64,000 nt of DNA. Origin: Linnemannia schmuckeri (taxonomy: Eukaryota; Mortierellomycota; Mortierellomycetes; Mortierellales; Mortierellaceae). The notes beneath the pieces are model-generated. The model ran no database searches. It saw nothing but the letters and a program-made list of their open reading frames with translations, and was not told where the DNA came from. Shown one piece after another: positions 10,453-22,589 of the stretch. Every line of letters begins with the position of its first letter. Within the stretch, counting starts at the first letter, position 1. The position numbers and the translations under genes are program-made. The stretch spans positions 2,480,001-2,544,000 of the forward strand of contig JANATG010000008.1 of the NCBI GenBank assembly GCA_029449235.1, given 5' to 3'.

Positions 10453-10827
10453 ATGGCTAAAGTCATAGTATATCTAAGAGTGCAACCTACTGCCGAGGAC
10501 AAGCTGGCTATGGATGAAGCTTTTGGCTTTATGTTGCCTGGAGTTACTTATGTGACTGATGGTGTAAAGCCAGATATACTCACATGCTTTACCGTGGAGT
10601 ATAACGGTTTGGTTGGTGAAAAGTCAGGCCATCGTTATGTAACCCTGCATTACGAAAGAGAAGGTGTTTTTCTCAAGGCATCGTTTAGTGGACTAGGCAT
10701 GGCAGCTCTTGCGGCTGAAATTGGCAACAGAACACTTGAAGAGTTAGTGGATAAGGCCAACTACTGTCCAGACAACATACTCCATTTATATCGTCCAACG
10801 TATATCTGTCGGCGCACTCGTCTATAA
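10453..10827 (+). CDS. hypothetical 124-aa protein behind an NLR-type leader
   Basis: Intact ORF of 124 codons, start ATG shortly after the leader module and a plausible final splice region. I do not recognise the family. The protein is soluble-looking, with alternating beta-like segments (VIVYLRVQP, GHRYVTLHYE) and one short helix (MAALAAEIG); it has no signal peptide or membrane segment, and three cysteines, two of them near the C-terminus. It lies 0.9 kb after NLR-1 on the same strand. The preceding 650 bp is homologous to the leaders of NLR-1 and NLR-2, which suggests shared expression, while the coding sequence shows no similarity to the NLR N-terminus. The ORF could be one exon of a longer gene. 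Confidence 0.55.
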   Translation: MAKVIVYLRVQPTAEDKLAMDEAFGFMLPGVTYVTDGVKPDILTCFTVEYNGLVGEKSGHRYVTLHYEREGVFLKASFSGLGMAALAAEIGNRTLEELVDKANYCPDNILHLYRPTYICRRTRL

Positions 10828-11091
10828 ATATTGAGTTTTCAAAGATTTGTGTCTTCTTTTGTTCACCATGAAAAAGAATATTGACGTTTTCCTCTTTAAT
10901 TGCAGTGGTTCATACACAGTCAATTTTCCAAACAAACGTTGGTTACTAAAATATGGCATGTCCAATGATCAGCAGATTCTATGACAACAAGCCAAGATTG
11001 TTATCTTAAATATCTAACAAAGACGCTCCGCTAATAAGGTGACCCCAACGAGTATTTCTCCATGCGAATGTTTTTTTATTGCCTCAAAGAT

Positions 11092-13129
11092 TTAAGAGAT
11101 GGGTGTGGCACGATGCGAAGGAGAAGATGGGGCATCAGTCCCTTCAATGCGCATGTTAGGATGCACAACACGAACCTGAGCATTCTCCGGATTCAACCCG
11201 TCATCATCGCCCGCACCACTCGCCAGAAGCAAGCACGGCAAACAGCATCCCGAACAACAGAGCAAGATCGACAGCACAATGAACACTGGGATCAGAACCC
11301 TCGACGCCGAATACGCATGTCCGTCCAGTCGGGCCGCCAACAGTCCCACGAGTGAGTAAACTAACGATCCCAAGACCGTCAACGTACAAGCGCTGGCGGT
11401 TATCAATGCATGCCCCTGCTGTCGCATCTCGGCATTCTGCATCCTCGAGAAGGTCCTGTATCCCTTGATGTGTTGGACAAGGTATTTGACAGCGATCAGA
11501 TAGAGGGGGATAAAGACAATTTGCCAGGAGCAGGTGATCTTGTTGTCAATGCGGAGCATGATCAGGACCGCCAGGACCAACCGCGTTACTTTCCACCATA
11601 ACGCCTCAAAGACCATCCCCAATTTTGACGACAGCGGTGCCTCTGCCGCTGATGCAGCCTTGAGTCCGACTGCTACTTGAATGATCGCCAGCATGAAGAA
11701 GAAGCCCTCCAGAACAAAGTAAGGCGCAAAGACTGCCGTTCCTGAAACGCTCGTTGGGTCGTTGGCTTTTTTGACGATTAATGCTTGAAAGGCAGTGAAG
11801 AGGAGCAAGTTGATGAGTCCAATAGAGCCAGCCAACAACCGCTGTCGTTTCTGTGTTGCCTTCTTTTGCCGCCGCCGTTCCTCGCGGTCGCCTCCAGCAC
11901 TCGACGACGAGCCCTCTCCGTTTCCAGTATCACGGTCATCGTCATGGTCGTCATGATGATGTTCATCCTCATCGTCGTCCGCTGAAGGTTTGATAAGGCG
12001 AGTAAGGGCCCCAAAGAAGAGGAATGCATCCATGATCCAGAGAGGGATGAAGACAATGGCATAGCTCCAGCTCACTTTACCATCGACGCGAAGTGATAGC
12101 AGGGCGAAAAAGATGATGATGAGTGTGAGCACAAAGGAGAGTGCCATGAAGAGTGTGCAGAGAAGGCTTTCAATCTCGACCAGTCGCGCTCCAATCTCCG
12201 TGCCTGCCATCTGCACTCCCATCAACCCGTATTTGTCGTACACCTGGCGCTTCTTTGGGTCGCCTATCAGGTTCATTATTTATTAACAAGAAAGAAACAA
12301 GGTTAGGCATTGTAAGTGACGCAAATGAAGACCCTGCAATTGCTCTTTTTTCACAGGAGCGCACAGTCCAGTCAGGTCGAGTGTGTTTGCGATTTTTCTG
12401 TTCCTTCATGATGCCCAGTCAACACTGTTAAGAGACTTACTCAGGACCTCATAGGCAGCCGCGATATCTCGGAACTATTCCAAGGAGACAGAAGATCAAA
12501 AAGACAGGAGGATGCAAGGATAAACAAGGAGAGAGAAATAAAAGAAGGGCGTCCGTCAGTGCATATTCATAGCGACCGTATTTGCACCATACTTCACTTT
12601 CTTCCCATAGTCCTTGCTATGCAATGTCAACTCGCGCTGTTGTATGTTTCTTTGTTTGTCGTCGTCCTTTTACCTGTTCCCGAGTACTGTCTTGTGCTGT
12701 CGTTGTTCTTTTCCATGCTCATGACAACTTTCTTTGGCCGTTATCGTTCACATCCGTGTCCATGAACGTTCTCTTTCCTTGTTTTCGTCCATTGTCCTTG
12801 CGAGAAACAGCAACAATTGAAAGTTGAAACACTCAATTAAACTTTAACGATTTGATCAATTTTATCACTCAACCTCACGTACCCTCGTTTCATGATCTGG
12901 CACCTCTGCTACATTCACCTTGTCCGGGTGGTACCGTAGAGCCAATCGTCTATTCACAACGAAAAGAAAGCACAGACGTCAGCTCATGATCATGAAAGAA
13001 TATATGCCCCTTCTTTCCTTGCTTCCTTTGTTACCAGTAGACATACCGATATGCCTTCTTGATCTCGTCCTGTGTGCTCGATTTGGGGACGCCAAGCGTC
13101 TCGTACAAGTGGACAGTATTGCGGTCCAT
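11092..13129 (-). CDS. J-domain (Hsp40) multi-pass membrane protein, four exons
   Basis: Exons in transcript order: 13047-13129, 12883-12949, 12441-12474, 11092-12263 (451 aa, all GT-AG). Residues 8-75 form a J domain: LYETLGVPKSS, the HPD triad at 35-37 in RYHPDKVN, FRDIAAAYEVL, and DPKKRQVYDKYG. J domains stimulate Hsp70 ATPase. The rest has about eight hydrophobic segments, including two similar motifs, SWSYAIVFIPLWIMD and CSWQIVFIPLYLI, that resemble the Tmemb_185A (TMEM185/Fragile-X-F-like) family. An acidic/His-rich loop (DDDEDEHHHDD) separates TM2 and TM3. Likely an ER or other endomembrane cochaperone; location is inferred. Divergent from the MSS4-like gene. Confidence 0.88.
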
Positions 13130-13891
13130 GACGAGAGTTGCTGTCGTTGTTGCTTGATATCAGTTGATAGGGAAAGTGTTGGGGGATGGTGATATGTATA
13201 TATCTGTGTGTGTGGAAAGTGGTCAAAGAATACGCGGCGTGCACACACAAGAAAAAGTCTGGGAAGAGATGGGATTTCAGGTGGTTTGGGATCTTTTAAT
13301 AGGGGGAGGCGGAGAGGCTAGTTGGTTGGTTGGCTGATTTTATGCCGAGGCTGTGAAAATAAGGCGATGTTGAACAGAAGAAAGGTGTATAAGAGGGAGA
13401 AGTGACAAAAGAAAAACGGCGCGTGGGAGTGAGAGAGGAAGAAGGTTGCTCTTGGCGCGAGGGATATGTACAGAGGCGTCGAGAGAGTTGAAGTAAAAGG
13501 TGTGAGTATGAATGAACTTTGTGGAAGAGCGAATGAAGAGCAAATGGTAGCGGCGGCGAGGAGGAGGTTGGAATGGAGGTGTCTGTGCAGTCTGCGCTGT
13601 ATGTATGTATGTATGTATGTATGTGAAGGAGAGTGGAGGGAAAGAAGAGAAGAGAACAAAAAACAAAGAGAAAAGGAGAGAATGAGTGCTAAAAAGGAAA
13701 GTCGAATCGAAGGACAGCAATCACACACTCGAATACACGCCACTAAACATACCATCCTCTTCAACTTAAGGGTTTCATGTCCATTGGAAGCAGACACGTT
13801 GCTGTCACTGACCCATATCGAACGACACAATACCAATTGCTGATCTCTCTTTTTTCATCAACCACACTCGCAGGGAACAACATCAGCAACA
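13130..13891. promoter_or_regulatory. divergent intergenic promoter region
   Basis: A 762-bp gap between two genes that start in opposite directions (J-protein leftward, MSS4-like rightward). It is purine-rich on the plus strand and contains an (ATGT)n microsatellite near 13,598-13,624. Open frames in it are low-complexity Ser/Phe/Leu-rich translations of the skewed DNA and are not called as genes. No clear TATA box was found. Confidence 0.4.
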
Positions 13892-14590
13892 ATGGCTGCA
13901 AGGAATCCAGGAAAGGAATACACAGAGTTCCAGGAACAGGACCTCATCACATCCCATAACGGACAACAGGTCAACGCATTCGACATCTACTGCCCCGTCG
14001 ACCAATGCCGCTGCAAGCTGCTCCTTGCTAAGGCCGCGACTCTTGTCCAGCGTGAAAAGAGCAAGGTACATACTACTCTTACACATGTGCCTCCTCGACC
14101 TCTTTGGCACCAGGAAGAAGAATGTCTCCATACGAAGAAAAGATTTGCAAAGGGCAACGCCCCTTCGCCCCTGAGCTCTGAAAACACAATCCTAACCTCC
14201 TCCCTCCTGCTTCCATGCTTGGCTCCCACCCCTTCCAAAAATTCTTAGCTGACGTTGCCACAGTTACCCCTCGCAGGCGCAACCGTCTCCACGATCGATG
14301 ACTCCGAAGACAACACCAACACCACTATAGCACCTGCAACAACAGAAGAGGAACCCACCAGCCCAACAACACCAACAACGCCAGGAGAGCTCCAAGCCTT
14401 CTGGAGAGTCACCGACATGATGGCCTTCGAAAACATTGGGTTCAGCAAAATGCTCCCCAACGGCACCCAATTCCTCTCTTGTGCCGACTGTGATACTGGA
14501 CCATTGGGTTACCATGAATCCAAGGTACCCCGGAACGAGAAGGAGTACCTTGTTGCCATCAATCGCATCCGTTACTATGATCGGTCTTAA
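13892..14590 (+). CDS. DSS4: MSS4/DSS4-family Rab guanine-nucleotide-release protein, two exons
   Basis: Exons 13892-14065 and 14264-14590 (166 aa), intron GT-AG. The MSS4 fold binds nucleotide-free Rab GTPases of the secretory pathway and acts as a weak exchange factor or chaperone. Seen: a first zinc-binding half YCPVDQCRCKLL, the family signature ENIGFSKML near residue 115, and a second half FLSCADCDTGPLGYH, followed by the terminal YLVAINRIRYY. The sequence between the halves has an extra Thr/Pro-rich loop (TTEEEPTSPTTPTTP), longer than in animal RABIF. The start ATG sits in a good context (AACAATGG). The gene is convergent with a possible small exon at 14,683. Confidence 0.85.
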
Positions 14591-14682
14591 ACGACTGAAC
14601 CTTTTACCGATAGCGACAGGTTTATTACTGTTACTATTACTACTACCCTACATTTTTGATCGAAAATGTCATTTCATATCTA

Positions 14683-14768
14683 CTACAAAAAACGCATAGA
14701 ATAAATAAGTGCCAGAACGGCCAAATTGAACCACACTGGGAGGAAGTTGTACTGGAACGCGAATACAC
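14683..14768 (-). other. possible terminal exon of an unassigned small membrane protein
   Basis: On the minus strand an acceptor-like CTGATCTAG at 14,769 is followed by 2 nt and 27 open codons ending in TAG. The encoded segment is strongly hydrophobic and well formed (FNLAVLALIYSM), like a tail-anchor or last helix of a small ER protein. I could not build convincing upstream exons between 14,780 and 15,160, so this may be chance. Confidence 0.2.
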
Positions 14769-16978
14769 CTAGATCAGGTTAGTCATGAACACGGGAGGGT
14801 AGGATACTTAAGATAGATTGATTGCACATGGTCAATCTTTGAAACGAAGGGGGTGTCGTTGCAACGTGAACGGGGACAAGGGCTGTTCGCCATCTCATCT
14901 CCCAACAAAAGAGTCGACTGGCCCAACAGCGCAATGTTAACGATACAACCAGCGCCATCTTATGAACCAATTCGCCACTCGCGAGCAAAGATGGGCAGAC
15001 TGAATACAAGGACCTGTCCACGTTTTGTGGCAAATTTTGCGCTTGTAAGGAAGAGACAAGTCAGCTGCGAGCACGCACACAAATCACAAAAACACATTCG
15101 GAAATGAATGTCGAGAAACAAAGTCTGTTCGCAAAACCTTACAGGAGGGACAAACAAAGTACCCCAGCCTTCCCCACCCGACCCATATCATACACACAGG
15201 CACACACAACAGTCAGCTTATCGCTCCCTCTCGCTCTCATATGAAAGGGAAAAGGCGGTCGGCTACTTCTCACAATCACCTACCATCAACAAGAAAACTT
15301 TTTTGTATTTACTTTATAGCCATTTCGTCGTTGAAACAAAAATGAAAAAAGACATAAGCAAGTGATGACAAAGACGGAATACATCGTTTCGCTATAATGA
15401 TCCACGATCTACTTTGTTTTTCTGCCTTTTTGTCCAAACCTCATTACTCTAACATTCATCGTGTTTCCCTCGATAAGGTCACCCGCACACACCATTGGGC
15501 GTGACATATGTCGATCATGCCTCTCTATCAAAGTGCAACCACATAGCAAAAGGTGAGCAAAAGGGGGTCACTTGGTCAAAAATTTGTCCAAATGGTCAGT
15601 CAGACCTGCTGATGCGTGCATCACTACCAACAAACAATAATAGATGATGCTTTTTGCTTGACTTGTCTTTGTACCATTTGCCCATACACCACCCCTTTTT
15701 TGAAAGAAAAAAAGAGTAAATTATGATCGCAGTTTTCTCGACAGACGAGGGAAAACAAGTGGATGGAGGCAAAACGTTGGCATCCTCTCGTCCTGATTGC
15801 ATTTAGTATCGATTGGTGCTCAGGTATCTGATGAAGAGGCTGAATATCTGCCATATCGTTGTTTGTTTTTGTTTGGCTTATGTGAATGAACATGCACCAA
15901 CCATTAGTCTCTCGCTTATTATTATTGGCGCGTGGCCAGTATTTGTATTTGTATACATACTACAAGGCATAGGCATGCATGGGGTCGTTGGTTGTTGGTC
16001 AGGTTCAGTCAGTTAGGGCCGGTGTTGTTTTTGTTGCCGAGCATCAAGTGTGAAAGCGAGCGTATAGCAGTAAGGGGATGGTCATCCGCTAAAATAAACA
16101 GACCATACCAGCCCGTACTATCTACTCACTCATCCCATACCATCCAGGGACCCTTTAAAATAAAAACAACAAAAACAAAGAGTTGGAATGGGGAGAAGAG
16201 GGGTAACTAACACTTTGACCATGCCCCAACCACCAGGCACACACACCTTGTCAACTCTGTACCTGAATCACACGTTCTCCTCCCTTCCTTCTTCATCACC
16301 CGTCCGTCCACTTTCATCCCTGGCTTGCTTCGTTCATCATTCATCATTCATGGCCCGCCCTTCATCTTTTATTCGTTGTCGACTTTTTGTTTTCCTTTAA
16401 AGACCCTGAACAACCTTGCACACTTTTTCCTTTTTCCCCTTTTCTTTCTTTTCTGTTCTCCCTATCCCCCTCTCCGTTTCTTTACCCTTCACTTCTCTTT
16501 TTGTCCCTTATCCTTCTGCATCCTTCCCCCTTCCCCTCATTCTATCATCAATCTTCCCCTAACATCTTTGTCATCCGTCACTCTCCCTTCCTTCGTAGCT
16601 ATTTTTGCCACTCCCCTTTGTCTTCCCTCTTTACGATTCTACCCACAACCAACTTTTCCTTCCTTTTAAAGACCCAGCACTTTTCCACAATTGTTTTCAA
16701 ATTTCTCGTTCAAGTTTTCTACACCAACCACCCTTACTACATCACTTACCTGTCCATAGCAATCCTCCCAACCGCCGTTTTGGAACTCAACCCTACTACA
16801 TTTTTAGCCTGCTTACCACTTCTTCCTCAAAACGACCCTCAATCCTCAATTTGTCTCTCCTCCATTTATACCCAACCCTTCGAAGCATCCTTATTTATTC
16901 TGCTTTTTTTTCAAAACCTATACCCCCTTGTTCAAGCTAACTACCAACTCCCCACTCAATAACATTACGAACAACAAC
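14769..16978. other. intergenic region, no supported gene
   Basis: About 2.2 kb without a gene I can support. The last 650 bp (16,320-16,970) are extremely pyrimidine-rich on the plus strand, ending in AACAACATG at the PB1-SAM start; this is a common form of fungal promoter/5' UTR. Long Ser/Phe/Leu-rich frames in it are compositional. Confidence 0.5.
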
Positions 16979-18920
16979 ATGACCGCTACCGTCAAAGCCT
17001 GGCACCGCGACGACTGCCGACGCCTCTCGATTGACATCGAACAGATCCAATACCAAGACCTCAAGAAGAAGGTACCCTTCCGCCGCCTTTGTTAGCTCAC
17101 ATTCAAATTTCACAGTCCATATGCAATTATGGACATACAATACTAACTATTTGCTCATCCCCCTCAACAATTCCTCCAAATAGCTCCAGAATACATTCCA
17201 GCTCGAGAACGAGTTCACAGTCAAGTACGCTGACATGGATGGCGATCTCTGCACCATCGCTGGCACTGAAGAGTTTGAAGATATGATCAACTCGGACTTG
17301 GTCAAGGAGCGTAAAGCCACTTTGAGACTTCAGATCATCCCCAACTCTCGTCGGCCCAGTATCCTTCATCGACGCGACTCTTCAGACCAATCAGGTACCT
17401 CGACTCTTGGTGCGTTTTTTCTCTTGTTTTTCTTTTTGTTCTGCGATGTGGTGTTGCTTATACAATTTGGACTTGTGTCGTTGTGTTGTGGGTGGGTTTT
17501 CTCACGTCTGTATTGGTCCTTGTGCTCCACGCTCCGCCCTTTTTTTGTGCTTGTGTTCCTTCCGAAGCTGATGCTGTCGTTGGACACATGCGCACATGTG
17601 CTCATTTCATGCATCCTTCCATGCGCACGAGGGCCAAATGCCTTTTCAATGTGCTCACTCTCTCACCCTCCTTCCCTCCTTCCCTTCTCCCCCCTGGCTT
17701 TTTTGCTTCTCAGTCAAAGCGCGCTAACCCCAAAACGAACAACCCCCTAACCATGCAATTTTTCATTTGTGCTTTATTGTCGCTTTTTTACTTATTTACC
17801 AGTAGGAGGAGAGTCGAAAGGAAGCAGCAGAGGATCATTCGATAGCGAATACGCAGACTCGGACATGCTTGAGATCCTTCGCGATATCAGTCTTTTCATC
17901 TGTGCTCGGGGTATGGACCGTCACGGTGCCGAACATGGTTCGTTTCATTTTACTATGTCTCTTTCGCGACCAGATCTACTTCTTACCATTCGCACGAATG
18001 TAATAACTCATCTTCTTTGTAACTTGACTTGCCTTGATATTGGTACGTGTCTAGCAGAGAGTGCATTGGCAGATCTGCCACCCGGTGCGTCGTCTTGGGT
18101 TTCTGCTGGCAAGAACCTCATCAGTAAGTATCTCCTCTCTTTTCTCTCCTTACACTTCCGCCACCAAAAAACACTGATCCTATGTATCATCATCTTTTTA
18201 TCACCTCAAGGTCTTATTGGCTCCATGTCCTCCCCTCTTACTTAACCACTCACAAAAACGCGTTTACCTTTTCTTCTCTTTTTTTCTTTAATGGAACGTA
18301 GCACCGAAATCGGCACAGAATTACCAACGCCTGAATTACGCCCGCGCCGCCCGCGCAAAGTTCCCATCGTCCAATGGCACCGACTGTAAGTCTTCACTCT
18401 GCTTTTTCTTGCCTCTCTTTCCTTCCAAAATCTTGGTCTTGTCAAAGTGTTATCTTAACATCATTTACCTCTTCCTTCTTAGTGCTGAATGGACTTGACC
18501 CACATGTGTACAACTGGACCGTCGAAACAACAGCCCAATGGCTCACCACAAACGGATACGAAGACAGCGTCCAATCGTTCAAAGGTAACAAATCCTCCAC
18601 TCTCTCCTTCTTTCTCTTCTTCTCTATTCTCTTTCCCTTCCCCATCCAACCTTACATCACCGACCTCATAAACTCTCACTAACATTCCAACCTCTCTTTT
18701 CTGTGATCCCTTCCTTACACTTCGAATAGAGAACGACATTACAGGAGACGTACTACTGGACTTGACACACGACACCCTAAAGGACATGGGCATGGCATCC
18801 ACAGGCCGCAGAATCCGTCTCCTCAAGATGATCGCCGAACTCCGCATCCACGTCGCAGACCTCACCCTCCAAGAGGCCACTGACGAAGCTCAGGCCCAAG
18901 AAGCCCTTCCCCTCAACTAG
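16979..18920 (+). CDS. PB1-domain and SAM-domain adaptor protein, seven exons
   Basis: Exons 16979-17071, 17184-17394, 17803-17937, 18055-18123, 18302-18385, 18483-18584, 18730-18920 (294 aa; frame kept through six GT-AG introns; the donor at 17938 is the weaker GTTCGT). Residues about 5-95 form a PB1 domain: basic cluster KAWHRDDCRRL, then the acidic OPCA-like stretch KYADMDGDLCTIAGTEEFEDM, so it may pair head-to-tail with other PB1 proteins. Residues about 200-265 form a SAM domain (WTVETTAQWLTTNGYED, ENDITGDVLLDLTHDTLKDMG, RIRLLKMIAEL). Such a pair fits a signalling scaffold, as in fungal MAPK-pathway adaptors, but no specific orthologue is recognised. Exon 3 begins at a CAGTAG double acceptor. 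Convergent with ALG9. Confidence 0.82.
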
Positions 18921-19239
18921 AATCGAAAAACAAGAAGGCGACCTCAAACTACAAATGACGAGGAATGACGTCAAGGAAGAGAGAGAGGGAGACATGATAT
19001 ACCTTAAACATATGTACTACTTTTTACGAATATGAATGGAGTGATATAAAAGGGGAATATAGCGCTTTCGCAAAAAAAAAAAAAAAAGGTCGCATGAATA
19101 CCCAGAAAAATGAACGACAAAGAGAAACGTATTAAATGAATCAAATACTACCACCACCACCATTACCAGCACTTTTCAAAAAAAGAAAAATATGGCTCTA
19201 TATTATTTTGTTAATACCAGATACATCATTAGGAGAAAA

Positions 19240-22200
19240 TCATACGGGAGATGACGGATGCGAAGGAGTAGCCTTACGACGCGCAAGACAATAATCTCCC
19301 CACACCTTCGTCTGACCCCTCGTCAGGGCAACAGTGATCTTGTCCGGGATCCAGAACGCACGGATCAATGGGTGACGTCCTGCACCGACTGTGGTATCCA
19401 AGAACGTTGTGCAGTATAGCCGTTCCCATTTCTCTTTGTCCTGCAGGTACCGTGGCTCAATGAGGTCCGCGGTCGTAGAATCCTCCTTGTCCGTGTACCG
19501 TCCACTGTAGTCCAGATCCACCAAATACTGGCATTGCTCCAACGGTGTCTATAAGTACAAAAAAAAAAAATATCAAACCCGGATGACATGAATATTTGAC
19601 ATTCAACAATCAAAATATTGCCAATAGATCAAAAATAATATCAAGCTCCAGGACTTACATAGTGCTCGTGAACCTCCTTATTCTCGTTGTTCATCAAAAG
19701 AGGGATATAAGAAGTGCCAGGACGCCTGTCTGCACTCCAGCGCCAATCAATCCTGAAAGGCTGATGTGTCTTTCCAGCATTAGCAGAGGGCTGATCCTCC
19801 AAAAGCGGCAACTCCGCTGATGCGTTGGTAGACTCCAGGAACTCTCCAGGCAAAAGTCCATCAAAGTGGCTCTTGATCAGTCCCAGTTTGGCACCTTCGG
19901 GCAAAAAGTAGTGTGAAGGGAACCTGTACCACTCCTTGCCAACGCAGACACGAATAACCTCTGGCTTTTTGGATACTTCAGTAGTGACATTTCCATCCTC
20001 TGACGTAACGGAAGTAGCTGCTGCTGCTGCAACAATAGTAGGGTCAGCGGTGCCTTCGATAGCAATAGGTCCTGGGACCTTGATCAAATCAAACGCCTTC
20101 CTGTACACATCGATTGGTGCCGAGTAGTGTTCGTGAAGTGCCAAAATCCTGGAAATTGAGAGCGCCGCTGCTGCAATCAAAACAACCCAAACCAATCCTG
20201 CCGAGTATTTGTGAATCGCCGCCGTCTACAATTTATGTTTACGCAAAGAGTACCATTGTTAGTAACATCATATATATCACGAGAATCAACAAAGATGATA
20301 TTCATGTGAGAAACATACCTTGGAGCGGGTGACAAAACGGTTGAGGCCACGCTGAATCAGCTTTTGGATCATGAAGAGGGTCATGCAAGCGTTGAAGCAG
20401 ATCAGAGGGTAGACCACAAACAAGAAGCGCTCCTCCTTGTGCGGCTGCGCAGTAAAGATGGCGAACCAAAGGTAGAAAGGTGACAACTTCAATGAGAACA
20501 ACAGCAGTGGGTCCTTGATTTCTCCTGAACTGCTGGGCGAGCTGGGCAACGCATCCGGAATGGCAAAATATGTCACCAACTATATGATACAAAATATTAA
20601 GATTCAAGGAATTTGCAATTGGAACATGTCAATTATCATGAGGCGCCGTAGCAGAGGAACAGCATCCAGAGGTACGCTTGTGTTTCGCTTACAAGAGCAG
20701 GGAGAGAGACCAAGGCGGCGATAAAGAGAATATTAAAGTTCAAGATCCCATTGAGAATGTAAAACCACCATGGCTCCGTGCCAAAGATGTCGGGTCCAAC
20801 ATCACCGCCAAAGACGTTATACAGCACAATGTTGAGAGGGACAATAACCAGCTTTTTGTAATAGTAACGGTCAATGACGATAATGGGGATCTAGTTGTTG
20901 CATTTCAAACACAAGAATAACGGGGTTAGGTCAATGCTCCTCAGCCGAAGAAAAAAATGCTGTATGTTCAGTGCCTGCCAAGTCTGCAAAAAGAAAGGTT
21001 CACGGGTAAAACATGAAATCTCCCGTTCTTTCACATGCATGGTAAAAAGAAACACGTCGAGAAATCCCGTACGTACCAGGACGCATCCCAAGACTGCAAC
21101 GGCAGATGTTACCAGACGAAGGAACCGGATCCTGCGCCAATCTCTGAACCTGACTGTCTTCTTTTTGCTCTGGTTACGGCTGTGGATCAAGAGTTCCTCG
21201 AGAGCAAAGGGCAAACCCACGGCAGCCGAGAATGGCCAGCCTAATAGTCCGCCCAATCCGACCCAGAAAATAGCCCAGAATGTCCGCTTTCCTGAATGTT
21301 GGCGTGGTGGTTGAAGCATCTGGCTGAAGAACAGCATTGTCGTATACATCGCAAATGTCGACGGCAAGAATGCTATAAAAGGGTTGTTACAAGCAGAGCA
21401 AAAATCATAATTAGTTACATATGTCATGATGTGTGATGTATCCTTGTCTCCCGCCTCCTCATCTCCTTGTGTTTGTAATCTTATGTCTGTTGGCCAATTA
21501 CCATTGGAAGCAATCCAAGTTCCCGCGCTGGTAATAAGTGTTAGGAGGAGATACCGCCCTATTCTTGGGTCAACTTCGTCCACGACTGCCCGGTATAATG
21601 TTGCCTCACAATGAGCAGAGACGGCGCCCAGAATAATGCGGATGATAAAGAACACTTGGAGCTATAAGAGGATGAAATGAACGTTCATATACATACATGT
21701 AAGTCCAATTGGTCCAATTATTTACAACGATAACCAACCACAGATAACAACAACAACAACAACAACAACGGCGAATGCGAATGCATAGCCAATAAAAGGG
21801 ACTCACGCGATTAGCACTCAAGGCGAGGCGGGTGATTTCCGCGGCAAGGGCGTGAAGAAGAATGTACGCCCAACTCCTGATAGCGTACAGAGGAGAGTAC
21901 TCCCATGTCTCGAGTCCTGACCCGTACTGGAGATAATGCATTGGCTCCCAAAAGTTGAACACTTCGTCGCAATCCGAGATATTCGAGTACGTCGCTGCCA
22001 GTGCCCTCACAAGGAAGATGGCCTTGAAGGCCACCGAGTACGACGGGCAATATGGCTGCACCGCGTTCCTAAAACAAGTTCGTTGCGGAAGAGAGACATT
22101 GATTAATAAACTGAACAAAAGTTCCGCTCGTCGTGGTTGCTGTTGTTAATCAACACACAGGCACGAAGCAAACAACAATAAACGGATGCTCTGCATTTAC

Positions 22201-22429
22201 CTCCAACGCGAGAATTCGTCCAAGTATTCAGTCCGATCAGAACTCGAGTCGCTCCCGCTGTTGTCGGCACTGTCCTCAAACTCGCCCATCTTTGAGTCTG
22301 TCCGGGTCCGATGTCCATTCGACTGACCGTGTCCATTGCTGTTGCTGTTTGTGGTGTTGCGTTTTTTGAGTGTATGCTTTAAGGACGTTGCTGTTGTGGT
22401 TGCTGTTGTAGTTGCTGTTGTAGTTACAG

Positions 22430-22463
<34 letters not shown>

Positions 22464-22589
22464 GGATGAACTGGTCATGGCGTCCGTTTGTTTTGACCTT
22501 CCTGCTTCTCGCCCTGAGAGTGTTGGTGATGTTGGTGTTGGCGGCGCCTGTGTCGTTGTAGCCTGTATCTTTTTCGGTATCCTTGGCAT
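19240..22589 (-). CDS. ALG9: ALG9, dolichol-linked alpha-1,2-mannosyltransferase, eight exons
   Basis: GT22 enzyme of the ER that adds mannoses to the lumenal lipid-linked oligosaccharide for N-glycosylation. Exons in transcript order: 22201-22589, 21807-22068, 21502-21661, 21077-21372, 20693-20890, 20319-20579, 19659-20225, 19240-19548 (813 aa, GT-AG, in frame). Seen: the catalytic-loop motif CDEVFNFWEPMHYL, ETWEYSPLYAIRSWAYI, GAVSAHCEATLYRAV, YYYKKLVIVPLNIVLYNVFGG, and the GT22 hallmark QPHKEERFLFVVYP. It is multi-pass. It is longer than yeast ALG9 because of a soluble N-terminus with an Asn run and Thr/Ser/Asn-rich low complexity, plus an extended C-terminal lumenal part. The donor at 20692 was chosen because it removes a downstream in-frame stop and restores the family order. 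Confidence 0.92.
22430..22464. repeat. (GTT)n microsatellite encoding the ALG9 Asn run
   Basis: About eleven GTT units on the plus strand inside ALG9 exon 1 read as AAC (Asn) codons on the coding strand. A related imperfect GTTGCTGTTGTA array lies next to it (22,388-22,425). A second (AAC)n run sits in an ALG9 intron at 21,745-21,770. Length change here would only alter the disordered N-terminus. Confidence 0.85.

Noticed and set aside
16325..16962. Long Phe/Ser/Leu-rich ORFs
   Set aside because: Compositional, caused by a pyrimidine-rich promoter; no domain and no splice logic.
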